A stretch of DNA of 64,000 nt from Stictocephala bisonia (lineage: Eukaryota > Arthropoda > Insecta > Hemiptera > Membracidae): assembly GCA_035578905.1 (NCBI GenBank), contig JAQJVL010000030.1, positions 1,613,159-1,677,158 of the forward strand, in the 5' to 3' direction. The notes below the pieces were generated by a model that saw only the letters and a program-made list of their open reading frames with translations, was not told the origin of the DNA and did no database searches. This document shows positions 11,102-23,896 of this stretch, in pieces (positions within the stretch are counted from its first letter, which is position 1; each line of letters starts with the position of its first letter). The translations under genes were made by a program, and so were the position numbers.

Positions 11102-12800
11102 CCCTAGATCTGGGCCTATGCAAACTCACCAACCGGGTTTTGGAGCATGCTGTATGCTTTTTTTTGTAAATTTGAAGAAAATAGTAAATTAAACCATACA
11201 TTATAATACTGTTTTTCTTCTCATGAATCATACTTTCATATAAAATAACTATAGTTGTGGTAACAACATTGTAAAGAATTGATATCGTGAGTAGAGTGAA
11301 AAATTGCAATTGAACCGCATAGTCTTATCGTAACTTGCAACCCTAATAAATGGTATACAAAATGTTTAGGAAAAATTCCAAGATAGCCAAAATAGACCTA
11401 TTTAGTTGCCAAATAGTATCCAGTAATAAGATTTCCAATAAAAAAATAAATAGCAAGTTGGTAATATTTTTTTTGTGAAAAAAATAAAGTTGAACAAATT
11501 ATAGTACTAAAGCATTAGATATGTTATAGACACAAGTAAAAGCAATAAAATTATGAAAAAATGTGCGTTTTGTAGAGAATTAAATTAAATACAGAATACA
11601 TAAGTACTTTACTCTGAAGTAACTGTAAATAATTGAAGAAAACAAAATGATTTTTCATCGCACGAACAATTTTTGTAAAATTTATGAAATTATATACAAT
11701 TCATATCTAAATATTGAATTTGATTTCTTTGAAATTTATAAATCCTGCTAGTAAATGTTATTGTGAACGCAAATCATGCTTCAAATCGCAAAAATGAAAA
11801 TTACATTTTCTATAAAATTAAAAGCGGAATATATATTTTGAAGAAATTAAAAAAAAAACCAAGTCAAAACACATATAAAATATAAATAAATATTTGGGAT
11901 TTTTCCCACATACATTGTTGAAGAACATTTTATTCTGAATACGTATATATATAATTTGTTAGGGTTTATTTCTAAATAAATGTAGTAATTGCAAAAATAT
12001 AAGCAAGCAAACATTTTTATACAACACAATTTCATTAATTTTTTTAGTTTATAAATGACCAATAATACTTGATTGACACAATAATATAGGATGAACCACT
12101 AGTCCTTTGCCTTTACAAGGATGCATTCCTTTTTTAGATGAGTTGATAACAATGATAGGGCATCTGCTGTGGGGAGGTCACCGGCCACCACTACTAACCT
12201 AAATTGTGAAATACCACTACACTTATACGATCAGATTTACCATCTTTTCTCCTCTTTAATGGTATTTTTTCATTCAAATTTATCAATTAATAAGCTTTAC
12301 AGACTAAATTGTTAATAAACACATTTTGTGTTTATTGTCCAGTTAGAAAAATGCATTTGTAAAGGGTACGAGAGAATTTAAAAAAAAAAATTTCATTTGG
12401 TGGACAGAACTGCCAGTGTGACCGATGGAAATAAAAGGAGATGACCTATCGATCAGTTTTTGAATGGCCCGTTTCTGGAAAGATGGCTAGCGCCCAGTAG
12501 TTGTCAATGAAGAACAATTTTTGCGTGTGAAGCTGCCTGTGGCGGGGCATTTCAACTTAATTGTGCTCTGTGTTCGTTTTTCGCTTGGCACTTGTTTATT
12601 ATTGCAGATATCAACATAAACATTTATGAAATATAAAGATAATTAAATTCTGCATTTAATAGTACAAATTTCATTACTCTACGTTGATAAACAAAAATGT
12701 AGCAACACTTTTAATCAATCGACGTGTGGCATGTCGATTGCCTGAAAAAGGAAAAATGTTATCGCCGTGTGGCATGTCGATTGCCCAGATCTAGGGTTAA
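11098..12800. mobile_element. Non-autonomous piggyBac-type element, 1703 bp
   Basis: It has perfect 14-bp TIRs, CCCTAGATCTGGGC at 11102-11115 and its reverse complement at 12783-12796, flanked by TTAA at 11098-11101 and 12797-12800. Reading from the right end inward, an AATCGAC-N9-GTCGATT type box sits at +18 (decayed) and +61 (perfect arms). The interior is very AT-rich with only short ORFs (for example 71 codons at 11847-12062, minus), so it is internally replaced or deleted. Confidence 0.9.
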
Positions 12801-14372
12801 CTCACATTCTTTGGTGAATGATGGAAGCCTGTCATTACTTGGAATAGATAGAAGATGTTGGTTCTGTGTTTAAATTTATTCAGCCTATCAATGAGAGAGT
12901 GATATGTTATCAGTCAGAACAGTTAAATGCCCTTCCTTCCTCTCACTTATCTCTTATCAGCTTATAGCATTACTTACTTCTGGAGTTGAAGTAAATAAGC
13001 TGTGACCCATCATGACTCCCTCTTGAGGTTCAAACGATATCCTATCCAAGTGTTTACCTATGGGTTGTTTCAACTTTAAACAAATATCATATTTTATTTG
13101 TACGGTTGATAAAGAAGTGGTTGGGTCTTGAATAATTTGTTTATAACCTATAAAGAATAAGTAATTTCAGTATAGTGTTACTTAGTTAGGATTTGAAAAT
13201 GTGACTTTTATACTCATTGAATATTGACTTTCTAATAGTTTGTAGTCTCATTTTTGAGTCATAAAGAACATACAACAAATTAAACCGCATAGCTAATTCT
13301 ATCACTTAGTCAAAAGATTTAAGTAAATCAACTTTTTAAATGACTGTAATCACAATAACAAATTATGGTTCTTATATATCATCAATGGTGTTTGGGAGAA
13401 ATTCATTGGAATGTTGAATTTTATAAATCTATAGCTTTGTTTCCTAGAAATAAATAATCCATCCATTTTTACAACCAGTTTTTGAAATTTTTACCGACGA
13501 TTTCAATAATAGAAAGCATTTATTTTTGTTATGAGCAGTATTATATCTTTATTATAGAATCTGTTTAATGCCAAAAGAGTAGTGTTCTATAATTGTTTGT
13601 TTCAACAAACATTCATAGAAATACCTAATAGAGTTATCAAATTACAACAGTTTATAGTAAAAAATTGCCCAAAACTCACTTGCCAGTTAAGAAATAGTAT
13701 AACATTTGAGATTAAAGCTTTGTCAAACTCTATTTTTTAGATAACATTTATGAACCGTGTAGAACTAAACTAACCTGTACAATATGAGCTAGATAAATCT
13801 GGCCTACAATAAATTAAATGTTTTGTAACGTAACCATTGTAAAAGTTGATTGTATATTTATCGCCCAATCCAACTAACGGATGAAGAGTGTATACTTTCA
13901 TAAATAAATAAGGATGTTTATACCTGAAAATGAAAATTAGAAACTTTAACATTTATTGAGTTGAGATTTATGTAAGCACAAACTATTGGTCTAATCTTAT
14001 TTGACAGACCAATATGTGGAGTTACGAGTGTTAGTTAAAGTACTCAGATACAACATTTCTTACTGACCCACGCTCTTTAATACGTTCTGTTGTATAACTG
14101 ACAAATTTAAATCAGTTGACAATTTTAATCTCTAAAACCTCTGATTTATAAAACAATTCAAACACAAATGTGGAACAAACATCTGTTATCTGTACTCTCA
14201 TAAACAGGAACCTTTGAAATCAAATTAATTTGTCTAACATTCTCAAGTTTGTGTTTTTATTAGTTCTTCTTCAGCTAATTATGTGTTTTTGTATCCATGT
14301 TTTTTAACATATACTTTAAGCAGATATTGTATCATCTTTCCTTAGCCTTTAAAAAACTTTATGTTTGGCTTC
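12801..14372. other. AT-rich intron DNA, nothing recognised
   Basis: I see no gene, RNA or repeat with clear boundaries in this part of the long EVI5 intron. Confidence 0.5.
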
Positions 14373-15483
14373 TTAACCCTTTTAACGCCAGCCTAATTTT
14401 TCATGGTGGTGCGAAAAACGCCAAGCTAATTTTCAGTAGATGTGCGAAAAACGCCAAGCCAATTTTGACTAAAATGCAGAGTCTTGCTTAAAAATTCACA
14501 GTAAATTCATTAATTGTCATAAATTAATGAAATTAGTCTTGTTTTGTTGGTATTGAGTTGTACTATAACATAAAAATAAAAGTTTTAATTGTTGGCCATT
14601 TTTTGGTTTTGTTAACAAACAAATATAAATTTACTTTTTTTATTTTTAAAAATTGTTGTACTTTGTAGTATCATAACATACCATAAATATCAAACCACCA
14701 CATATGTTAGTATTTTATCATATAAAACATTTAATTGTTAGCACATACACAAAATTTGAAGAATTTACCTTGATATATACAGATGTTATGTTGCATTTTC
14801 CAGTTATTTACATTTTGAGAAAAATCACATGTTATGCCATGGTAACACAATTTTTCATTTGAAGTTCATAAAAAGTATTAAATTGCACTAAAAACTTATA
14901 CAACAGTCTAATATTACTAAACTAATAAACATTTGAAGAATTTACCTTGACATATACAGATGTTATGTTGCATTTTCCAGATATTTACATTTTGAGAAAA
15001 TCACATGTTACCATGGTAACACAATTTTTCATTTGAAGTTCATAAAAAGTATTAAATTGCACTAAAAACTTATACAACAGTCTAATATTACTAAACTAAT
15101 AAAATAAGCCCACTTTTTTATATTTACAGGGTCTACATACAATTTGTAAACAAACCACAAACACACTGAATGGATGAACTGGGTCATCTAACAAAAGTAA
15201 ACAAAAACAACTTTGGTTCCATAGATAGAGTATAATGCATAGAAAAAATCCAAAGAGGTTAAAATATTTTTCTTTATGTTCCTTATATACTATAGAAAGA
15301 GTGTGCCAAATTTCATTGACTTTGATTAATATTAAAGACATGAAAAAAAATAAAAATGAACGATCGATATAGCGATCGTTAGCAGTTTTAGCGCGACTAT
15401 GAACGATCGTTATATCGATCGTCGGCGATTTTCGCACAAGTGCCGACGATCGATATAGCGATCGTCGGCGTTAAAAGGGTTAA
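14373..15483. mobile_element. Non-autonomous piggyBac-type element, 1111 bp
   Basis: TTAA at both ends (14373-14376 and 15480-15483) encloses perfect 13-bp TIRs CCCTTTTAACGCC. The left side carries short repeats of GTGCGAAAAACGCCAAGC. The right side, read inward, has three near-palindromic boxes of the form GACGATCG-N6-CGATCGTC at +17, +60 and about +104. The interior holds a 178-bp tandem duplication and no transposase; a 113-codon minus-strand frame (15096-15437) runs into the terminal repeats and is not a credible gene. Confidence 0.9.
14754..15105. repeat. Two-copy 178-bp tandem duplication inside the piggyBac-type element
   Basis: The segment starting ATTTGAAGAATTTACCTTGA occurs at about 14754 and 14932 with only a few differences, including an ATG/ACC change around CCATGGTAACAC. 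It is a recent internal duplication. Confidence 0.9.
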
Positions 15484-17408
15484 TAACTCCTATTTATTAT
15501 TTATTGACAGACACGTCTAACAATTTATCCAAATAAATGCTATATTTTTTAATCAATTTTCGCAGGTAATATGTTACTCTTTTATTTTTCATGAGATTTT
15601 TTAAATGATATTTATGTTTTCTTGTCAAAATAAATATTTTGTTTGATGACATCTGCACCTATTCTTAGTTAGAATACATATTACAGGATGTAACTCACGC
15701 CTGCATTATTTCTAATGTAGACTTTTTTGTTACAAATTTATATGTAAAAATAAGAGCTCTAAAAATTTAAATTATGTCTTACTTTGTAGTAAAAATTAAC
15801 AAACTATAAAGATACTTGACTTGTAATAGTTATGAAAGATATTTAATAGTTGTTGATGTGACTGAAAGTAAAATAAATTACTTATATTACACCAATATAA
15901 ATTTTTTAAATAACCAAAATTTGTTCATTATTTTTTGGGCTTACTAATTATATACTAAAAGGTCATTATTTATTTATCGTAAATTTAACTAAACAGTAAC
16001 TAGGCTGCTTGGTTGCGGTGTTCCAAATTTCTGTATGTTGATCTGCTCTGATCAGCAATTGATTAATTTTGACAAATTTTTTTTAAAGTACTATTTTCTC
16101 CTTTTTATTGTTGTGTGCGCAGAGTTTTAAAGTAATAAGTAGACTATGTTACTTACTGTATTACTTCAGACATACTATCTCATTGTTTTACATGACAATG
16201 TACAGCACTGGACTCGAGTACAACCTTTAGTACAGGTCTCTAGAAACTTTCAAGAACTAGTTTATCAGAACAAACACATATTTACATGGCTAAAAAGCTA
16301 ATTTTTCTTCTTCAAAATATAAAAAATTAACTAAATTTAAACACTTTCAAAACTGGTCTTTAACCCTTAACCTTTCAGAAGTGGCAACACACAGAGTTTT
16401 CCTTCGTGTTTGTAAATAAATGTAAACTATTACTATGCTTTGAGGTCTGCAGGCACCAGACTCCATGTACATCACGAACCCCTTTCCCGGTATACCCTCA
16501 GACTACTATTTTTATCATCTTGCACATGTTCGTCAGTTTAGCAGTCGTTCGCCTAACAGCACAGAGCTTTTCTCCGTTTGCTACCGCTCGCATTACTAAA
16601 AGCCCGGAGTAAACTTCCGTGAGTCACCTTTCCAGTTAAATAAAAATTAATAAATAGTATTGTAATTTTGTATAAAAATAATGTTTTTAGTGCATAGTAA
16701 ATTTGAAAATATATTGCAAATATATTTTTTTATTCATTGTAAATCTTAAGTTGTTTTCTTGTTGGTTAGTTGTTTTCTTTTTTTTTCTTCTAGATATTTT
16801 AATACAAAACTGCACATATGATAGTTATATTTTTAAAATAAAGTTTACATTATAAATAACTTATACATTAACCTATATAATAAATAGTAAATAAATATTA
16901 ATAATGGAGAAAAACAACAGTTCCGGTATATATATTTCTGAAATATAATAATTTACATTATTATAATTATGATTTTTATGAAAACTTTGAATTAATTAAT
17001 TAATTAAGAGTAGTTATCTTATATTAATAGATTCAGCTTGTATAGTTTAAATGTACTGAATTAGCAATGTATTTCTATTTTCAATAAACCTGGAGGAAAA
17101 CTCCGAGTTCCACCTCTCGTGTTTTAAAATCAGTGTCATCTTTGGAGGTTTAATAGGTCGTATTAAGTATTTCCACACATTAGGGCGCGTGGTGTATTAA
17201 AGACTGCAAATTATTGATGTACTAGTTACTTTGAATATTAATTAAATACACCACTTTATATCTGTAGGAATGCAATAAAACAATAAATTATGTATGCCAT
17301 TTAATAAAAAACAGCTGTATTACTGTACCTAAATAGAGCATGCCACTTATTTGGTCACAAGAAGTACGATAATAATCACATTATTTTATTTTCTTAAAAC
17401 TATATCTA
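15484..17408. other. Unassigned AT-rich intron DNA
   Basis: No gene seen. A TTAACCCTTAACC at 16364 could be an isolated piggyBac-like end. The small ORF at 16406-16612 has no domain. Confidence 0.45.
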
Positions 17409-17703
17409 TTAACATGTCGGTGACTACGCACGGATAAATCCGCGCCGGCGGACCCTCCGTGCATCCTGGCGGCGGGTTTTGCCGCCATTTGTAGTTGCAT
17501 GGTTGATTCATCAGTGTGAAATCGGATCTCGTAGAGGTAAAACGTTACGTTGTCAGGCGCTTGTATACGAACCTATTGATTTGTGTGCGTCAGTCGCAAT
17601 TTTGGAAGTGTTTTCGCTTCCCATAAGTGTTTTCTGTTTATTGGTGTGTTTTTCAGGATTAGAATGAATTTTATTATTTCAGGCTTAGCCCTCAACGTGT
17701 TAA
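17409..17703. mobile_element. Short piggyBac-type MITE, 295 bp
   Basis: It is bounded by TTAA (17409-17412 and 17700-17703). The left end reads TTAACATGTCGGTGACTACG; the reverse complement of the right end reads TTAACACGTTGAGGGCTAAG, an imperfect TIR. A GCACGGA-N4-TCCGC box occurs at +19 (17428-17443) and, inverted, at +38 (17447-17462). The left end is GC-rich, unlike the surrounding DNA. A 62-codon open frame inside is probably chance. Confidence 0.6.
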
Positions 17704-17837
17704 TTTCATAGCACTTTATAATAAAGGAGGGCTGTTATAGAACAGTAAAAATACCTATAATATGTGTAAAATATAGCAATTATCTTTGTAGTTTTATAAA
17801 TATTTTAAAATTACATTATATTCACTATCTCTTCAGG

Positions 17838-18035
17838 TTGCGTAGTGTACAAACGACTGTGCCAAAAACAATACCAAATTCCCTTGCCAGTAATTAAAAC
17901 TGAATCGGCTGTCAATTAACGTGGTTTGTATACAATTAATTAGAGGAGGATGTGCTAGAAGAAGGGGACTGTGGATTTCAGATTGCTTTGTGATTCCTAA
18001 AATCAGTTCTTCTGTGGTCGTTTGTACACTATGCG
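17838..18035. repeat. Inverted repeat of about 20 bp, 160 bp apart
   Basis: TTGCGTAGTGTACAAACGAC at about 17838 is matched by GTCGTTTGTACACTATGCGA at about 18016, with one mismatch. The pair could be the ends of a 198-bp MITE; no clear target-site duplication was seen. Confidence 0.65.
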
Positions 18036-18183
18036 ACTCATTAAGAATTAAAGAGTTCTTATTGCATAATCTGTTTTACTGTGTTAACGATTATTTCAAT
18101 TCAATCAGTCAGTTGTTGGTATACACTAGTTTGAGGCATTTAGCTGTTAATTTAAACATGACAAATAATTTATGGTATATATT

Positions 18184-18250
18184 AATAAATAAATTTTAAT
18201 GTAAAAATTGATAACCTACAGGTTATCAATTTTACATTCAAATTTATTTG
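18184..18250. repeat. Long hairpin with about 31-bp arms
   Basis: The arms around GATAACC-TACA-GGTTATC at about 18218 are near-perfect reverse complements (ATGTAAAAATTGATAACC on one side) and are followed by further AT-rich palindromes to 18310. As RNA this would be a long stem with almost no loop. Confidence 0.8.
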
Positions 18251-18310
18251 TATTTTATATTTATATAAAATACAACTTATTTATTTTATTTTAATAAAAT
18301 AAATAAATAT

Positions 18311-19182
18311 ATCAAATTTATTTATTTTATATTCAAACATATAGGTAATTGAAGACGGTATATTTGTACCGAAACATGTACTGTTCATATTCAACAACCA
18401 GTTTAAAATGTTTGACGGAATACAGTAAAAAAAATATAGTATTTAATTTAGTTTCATAATGATTACACAAGCCAGTCCTTTATTTGGACCCTCACTTGTA
18501 AAAGAAAACCTACCATCTCTAGAGCAGTCAAATTCAATATATATCCCAAATATGATCTTTCAAACAGGATGTTGGTAGAATTGTTAACTTCCTTAATCAT
18601 TCCTTTCTTTCACTGCCTTTCAAACTGTATACATTAATAAAGAAATCTCCCTTGGTCTTTGCAATTTTCTACTTGTAAAGTAACCACTGCTACACATCCC
18701 GCCACTATGTTAAAAATTCTAACCAAAGAAGTGAATTGTTGTGGCGTTATATTTTGTATTATGATTGTAACTTGAATTTTAAAACACTCTATAAATAAAA
18801 TATTGAATACAATACCTCTTGTGCTCTTGTGTATATATGCATTTATATCATGTTTTCTTTGGATGGGGATCTTTCTGAACCATTTAAGAATATACTCCTC
18901 TTAACTACCTTAGTGTCATTTTTTGTTTCATTCATCACAGATAAAATATATATATTTTGAAACAGAAAGATATAATTGTATTTTACTGTTTTTGGTCTAA
19001 ACATGTTTTCTTTTAGTTTTTTTTATGTTATCTATTTTTATTACAATCCTTGTAAATGTAGAAGCTTAATGGTAAAACAATTGAAATACGACCAGTGAGA
19101 AAGTAAACCAATACATTAGTAAATGTAATCCTCTGTTCAATTCAAAGAAATTATATTTTTTAAATATACATTTATTTTCCAG
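18311..19182. other. Intron 3' end, no recognised element
   Basis: AT-rich sequence leading to the last EVI5 acceptor (TTTATTTTCCAG before 19183). Confidence 0.5.
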
Positions 19183-19308
19183 ATCATGAGGCTAGAGTCG
19201 TGGAAAGCTCGATGGGTGGAAGGTGGAGTTACAAGTCCTCGCTCGGGCTCTGTTGACACAGAAAGTGAACATGACGAGCAAGACCTTCAGCTCCAACCCC
19301 CCACCTAG
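19183..19308 (+). CDS. Evi5: EVI5-like Rab-GAP, terminal coding exon with stop
   Basis: This phase-0 exon follows TTTTCCAG and encodes 41 residues plus TAG (19306-19308). It starts IMRLESWKARWVEGG, which completes the conserved KAE-I-RL end of the EVI5 coiled coil, then continues with a Ser/Asp/Glu-rich tail (SPRSGSVDTESEHDEQDLQ) ending LQPPT. Human EVI5 family proteins also end in a short acidic tail past the coiled coil. Joined in phase with the two upstream exons it gives 106 C-terminal residues without a stop. The SPRSGS segment looks like a possible phosphorylation site (inference). The 3' UTR begins at 19309. Confidence 0.8.
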   Translation: MMRLESWKARWVEGGVTSPRSGSVDTESEHDEQDLQLQPPT

Positions 19309-19598
19309 CATCAACCCCTCAAACTCTCTGTATGCCGTCTCTGCACCACTACCCACCAAACAATTATCATTTATGGTCAGTTTTGTCTATGAGTAAAAAT
19401 TTTTCAAATTTATATTTCCTCAGCTGGAATTGGTTTAGGCATAAATTACAAATTTCATCATAATTATTATAATGTCAACCATAGGTTTCTTTATGGTTTG
19501 CATTCAACCAGTTAGCCATGTGGTAGGCTATTGTGGTTTACTGAAGCAAATATGTCAGATTTAGTAAATACTTAAAAGTTAAGTCTAAGTCATTTTGA

Positions 19599-19604
19599 AT
19601 AAAA
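19599..19604 (+). terminator. Candidate poly(A) signal AATAAA for EVI5
   Basis: This is the first canonical AATAAA after the EVI5 stop, 290 bp downstream. Later signals exist near 21816 and 21951, so a longer 3' UTR is possible. Confidence 0.45.
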
Positions 19605-21333
19605 GAGAATACTCATATTTTCAGCATACATTTCTTTTCATAAAATCATGTCACCAGCACCACCTTAAAAATCATTGCATTTAAAAAAATTTTAACTCAT
19701 CTTTCTGAAACTTTCTAGTCTGTAAAAATGAAATCTAAATGCCTTCTATTTTTTATAGCCAAATGTTGAAGCATAAATTGCAAACAACGTATCGGTGACT
19801 TTTGTGCTTAGGACAACATTAGTTGTAAAATAAGTGCCTAAAAATGACAGAATATCGAAAATATGACACACACTGTGTAATAATTACATTAGTACTTGTG
19901 TTAACTATTTTTAACTTATGACTTTGAATCAACCGCGGAGATTGATTGAAGTCATCAGTGTGTAAATGTGGTAAAAATGGTTTTCTCTGGAAGAGAGACT
20001 TCACTTCCTTCAACAATGCTTGCAGGGTCATTTCTCTATTTGTGTATGTAGTTGTCTGTTTTCTTCCTTCGTGTACAAAAGCTTCCTATTTTATTTAACA
20101 TTATGGTATGTTTAAACCAGTATTTAAATTTCTCTATATGTATCGATGTACAGTTGTAAAATTAATTTTAGTGTTTAGTTTTTATTTATGTATTTTTCAT
20201 TTCTATTTTTTCCGTCCTTTTATTAGATAGTAAAGTAATAACTGTTTTGTATTATTAATATTTAATAATTATTTAATATAGTTATACAATGTATTTAAAA
20301 GCTCATAAATGTGTGATCATAATTTAGGAGAACTAAGATAGATGAATGCATGATTAGTCCTTTGTCTATAAAATATTGAATATATTATATATCAAATTTT
20401 GTAAATATTAGATCAATTTTACATAAATCGATGTTGTCTTCTTAGAGACCTTTAATACGTGCAATGTTATTTCCACCACTACTATCGTGCTCTTTCAGAT
20501 TAAATAGATTTAAAATTTTGTTTATTCTGTGGCGTAAAAATGTCATAATTTTATATCAAAATGCACTATTACAATTTGTTTGTTGGGTTTTATTGGTACA
20601 AGATGTTTATTTAATCATTTGCCTAAATATTATTTACTATTTAAAGAAAAAGACTGTCATAAAAGAGCAGGGTGTAGTTCCCTCTAATCAAGAAATAGAT
20701 CTGTTGTTTTTTAGAAACTCGTAAGTTCAAGATGCAGTAGTCATTTTCTATTCTTTTGTTTTTTGATTTTAAGTTTGGTTTCAACTGAGCAGCCAATAAT
20801 ATTTAGTAAGAAAGAATCAACACTAAGCAATGTGTGAGGGAGTAAGTCAAATGTCGCAAGGTGCCATTATTCTGTAACAGACTATTACGCAGGTAGAACT
20901 CATGACAGCTCTACCTTAAACGCAGATTGATTCTTGAAGTTAGCAACTGCATCAGGCACCAGATAATCAGTTAAAAAATTTAAACGCTGTATTGTGAACA
21001 AAATTTAATTAACGAGATACTGTGACTCTGTTTCTAAAAGGCAACAGCCCTGACCATATCTCTGTGTCTAGTTATCACCGTAAGGTGACTAATAGTGTTT
21101 ATTAGCCGTAAGTCTGTGTGTTTGTGATAAATTATTAACGTAGCGACGTAGATGCAATATTGTTTGGTTCAACCAAAGGGACCACCACAGGAGGACAGAT
21201 ATTATCTATTGTTTCTTCTACCTCTGAAGGTATGGGGACGTTTCTTTTTAATATCCTTGTTATTTTACTGTTTGTTAATTAATTACATTTTAAAGATTTG
21301 ATTTGTCTAAAATGTCATCAAACACTAACTTTA
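19605..21333. other. EVI5 3' flank, no gene recognised
   Basis: Possibly extended 3' UTR. ORFs here (70 and 86 codons) have no domain. The stretch from 20820 to 21190 is less AT-rich than its surroundings and has no assignable function. Confidence 0.45.
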
Positions 21334-21451
21334 CCTAGGTCCTGATTTCAAAGCTCCAATTTTATTTGTATGCTTGAATATAATGTAAATTACATTCAAT
21401 TCAATGTTGAAAGGCGCAAATCAAATTGTGGATTTGAAAAACAGACCTAGG
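21334..21451. repeat. Inverted repeat, 118 bp
   Basis: CCTAGGTCCTGATTTCAAA at the left is mirrored by TTTGAAAAACAGACCTAGG at the right, with a short inner palindrome (TGTAAATTACAT). It may be a small MITE. Confidence 0.6.
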
Positions 21452-22136
21452 ATTAATTGGTAATTGTTAGATGATTAATTTTATCACATCATTTACTCTC
21501 CGAACTGAACCACCTACTGGTGCTTAAGTGTTCAATAATTAATTACTGTCTTGAATATGTTATTGAGAATAGGGTATTCAAGACATTCAATAATTGTTTC
21601 AGTATATGAATATGTAGACAATAAATTTGTTTAAAATGTTTATTGGCAGTTTTTATCTGATATAAATTAAACCTAGGTGTATTGTGTGAAAAATGATTGG
21701 TTAGTATTTGCAATTTATTTAGACATTTGAAAAAGCTCGATCTGAGCTGAAACTCCGTAAAGCATAAAATGTGAACCCAGATAAACGAGTTCAAAGCGAG
21801 TTTATCTGTGATGTGAATAAAGACGTTTGTAATTAACTATAAAGCTACGGGCTTTATAAATAATTATTAACACAGTAATGTACTTATTGAACTTTATTAA
21901 TTTGTGTAACTGTTAATGAATGTGCTATTTTATTAAATATGTGTGTTATTTTATAACAAATAAAAACTTTTATATGAGTTTAAGGACAATTTTATTCTTA
22001 TTGTGATAGTTTTGGGTTTTTCAATCAATAAAACTCCATCATTCCATAATGTTATCTATTATTGTCATTAAAACCTACAAGAGGATAATTAACTTGTATT
22101 GAACATTGGTATCATAATCTAGGACCCTTATTTACC
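21452..22136. other. Unassigned, with a small hairpin
   Basis: No gene. AGATAAAC...GTTTATCT forms a stem-loop at about 21779-21809, followed by AATAAA signals that could belong to a long EVI5 3' UTR. Confidence 0.4.
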
Positions 22137-22230
22137 AGACTACACTCATTCACACTCATCCTACACTCATATAACCATTCATATTCGCCTTAAAATACCA
22201 ACAACGTTGTGTCGGCGTCTCATATGTAAA
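22137..22230 (+). repeat. SINE-A 3' fragment
   Basis: GACTACACTCATTCACACTCATC followed by a degenerate TTCGCC...GGCGTCT segment matches the 3' part of the SINE family seen complete at 50676 and 39022. Confidence 0.55.
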
Positions 22231-22479
22231 TGTACGTTAATGCGATATATGCCAATGTGTGTGCGTTATTGTCATCATAGCTCTTTACTTCTTGTTTGCG
22301 AGTGGTTCAAAAACTTTCCGGAGTGGCTAGCGCAAGCATAACATATGATACACCTGTACAAGACCCAGCCGACAAAAGGTTTTTTTTAAGTGATCGATCT
22401 ATAATTTCATAAATACAAAAAAAATTCATTCATCCGATTGTGAAATTATAATTTTGAGTATATTAGAAATTTACTTATT

Positions 22480-22640
22480 TTTTATGACACCAATTGTGAT
22501 ATAAGCACATATGGATTGCAAATGAATCTCTGACTGTGTCTGAAGCGAATAAAATATTTGTTATAAACTAAAGCCTATCTTCATTTAGAAAATATCAGCC
22601 TAGCCTATTAATCAGTTGCCTAATAACAATCAGCAGCCGA
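22480..22640 (-). repeat. SINE-A copy, degenerate, inverted
   Basis: Read on the minus strand it follows the SINE-A order: a CCGGCTG-like block, TCATTGGGCTATTAAT, a TTTCTAAGGAAT relative, TTTGTAACAA, a TTCGCT block and the tail. It is heavily mutated. Confidence 0.45.
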
Positions 22641-23696
22641 GATTTGATTCCTTAGGTAGTCCTCCAACAAAAGTATCTTCACAACCAAAAACTGGGTGTT
22701 AAAGGGATTTTGTTGTAAGTATGAATTAAAAATAGAATATGCAGTTTATTGATGACATATTCCTACCTCAAACTGTTAGCAAGCACCGGCTTTCTTTGTT
22801 TGGGTTTGGATAGTTTAAACTTGCGTAATCGAAGCAGCTAGGTGTGTAATTAATGATCGGAGCAAGAGGTACGATCGCTGACCTTTTTCTTAAAACATTG
22901 AAGGAATGTGACTTTGAATTTAGAAAAAAAAACCATTGCTCAGAACACCCTTTGAATGTTGATTCGAATCGAAAAAACACATCTGTATGCCCATAGGGGA
23001 ACATATAGATCTCGTTCTTCTCACTGACCTAGACCGTGTTGAGTTGAGCATGCACTTTTAGCTGCAGGCAATTTTATTTTTATTTTCTTTTCATACCACT
23101 TAGGTGAACATAAAAATACATGTTGTCGCCCCATAGTCTGATCAACAACCTGGGAAGGGGGGGGGGGACATCACGAAAGTAACAGTTAATTGAGTTAATT
23201 AATTCTATTAAAAGTTAACAGAAATTAAGTCACGGTAATTGATTATTACCCCTGTACATGTATGGGTGTGTGGACAGGTACTTATTGGGGGAATAACATA
23301 TCCTACATATTTTAAATGGGCTAATACACTTTCAATTTAAAATAATATAAATACAACAAGATACATTTGAGGATTTATTCTGCAACTTCTGGATATATCA
23401 AGCAGGCCACATTTTATTATCATGAATAATGTTTATGAACTTTTCAATTTAGAGAACCTTTTAGTTGAATTGAACATCCAAAGTGTAAGTACACATCTTA
23501 AATCAATAGTAAAGGTACAGTTTAACTAGTTTTCCTCCGTTGTTTTTTTTTTTCTTTTTAAAATACCACATACTGTATAAATCATTTGTTGAAAAAGTAT
23601 CTATAACTATAACCAAATAGACACTATTTGGTTGTTGATACGTTTAGTGCTGAAGGGCAATGAGTATACATGAATAACATACAGTCCCTGCCACAC
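22641..23696. other. Unassigned intergenic DNA
   Basis: It contains a 13-G run at about 23157-23169 and nothing else recognisable. Confidence 0.45.
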
Positions 23697-23884
23697 ATAC
23701 ATGTACAGTGGTAATGACCCACCCGCCCACCCATACACGTACAGTGGTATTGACCCACCCACCCACCCATACACGTACAGAGGTAATCACCCACCTACCT
23801 ACCCAAACACGTAGAGTGGTATTAACCCACCCACCCACCCACACACATGTACAGAGGTATTGACCCACCTATACACGTACAGTG
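23697..23884. repeat. 36-bp minisatellite, about 5 copies
   Basis: The ACGTACAG/ATGTACAG core recurs at 23701, 23737, 23773, 23809, 23847 and 23875, separated by ACCCACCCACCCA runs. Because 36 is a multiple of three, the minus strand is open with repeats of VRVWVGGWVNTT, but there is no sign of a real gene. Confidence 0.9.
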
Positions 23885-23896
23885 GTATTGAACAAG

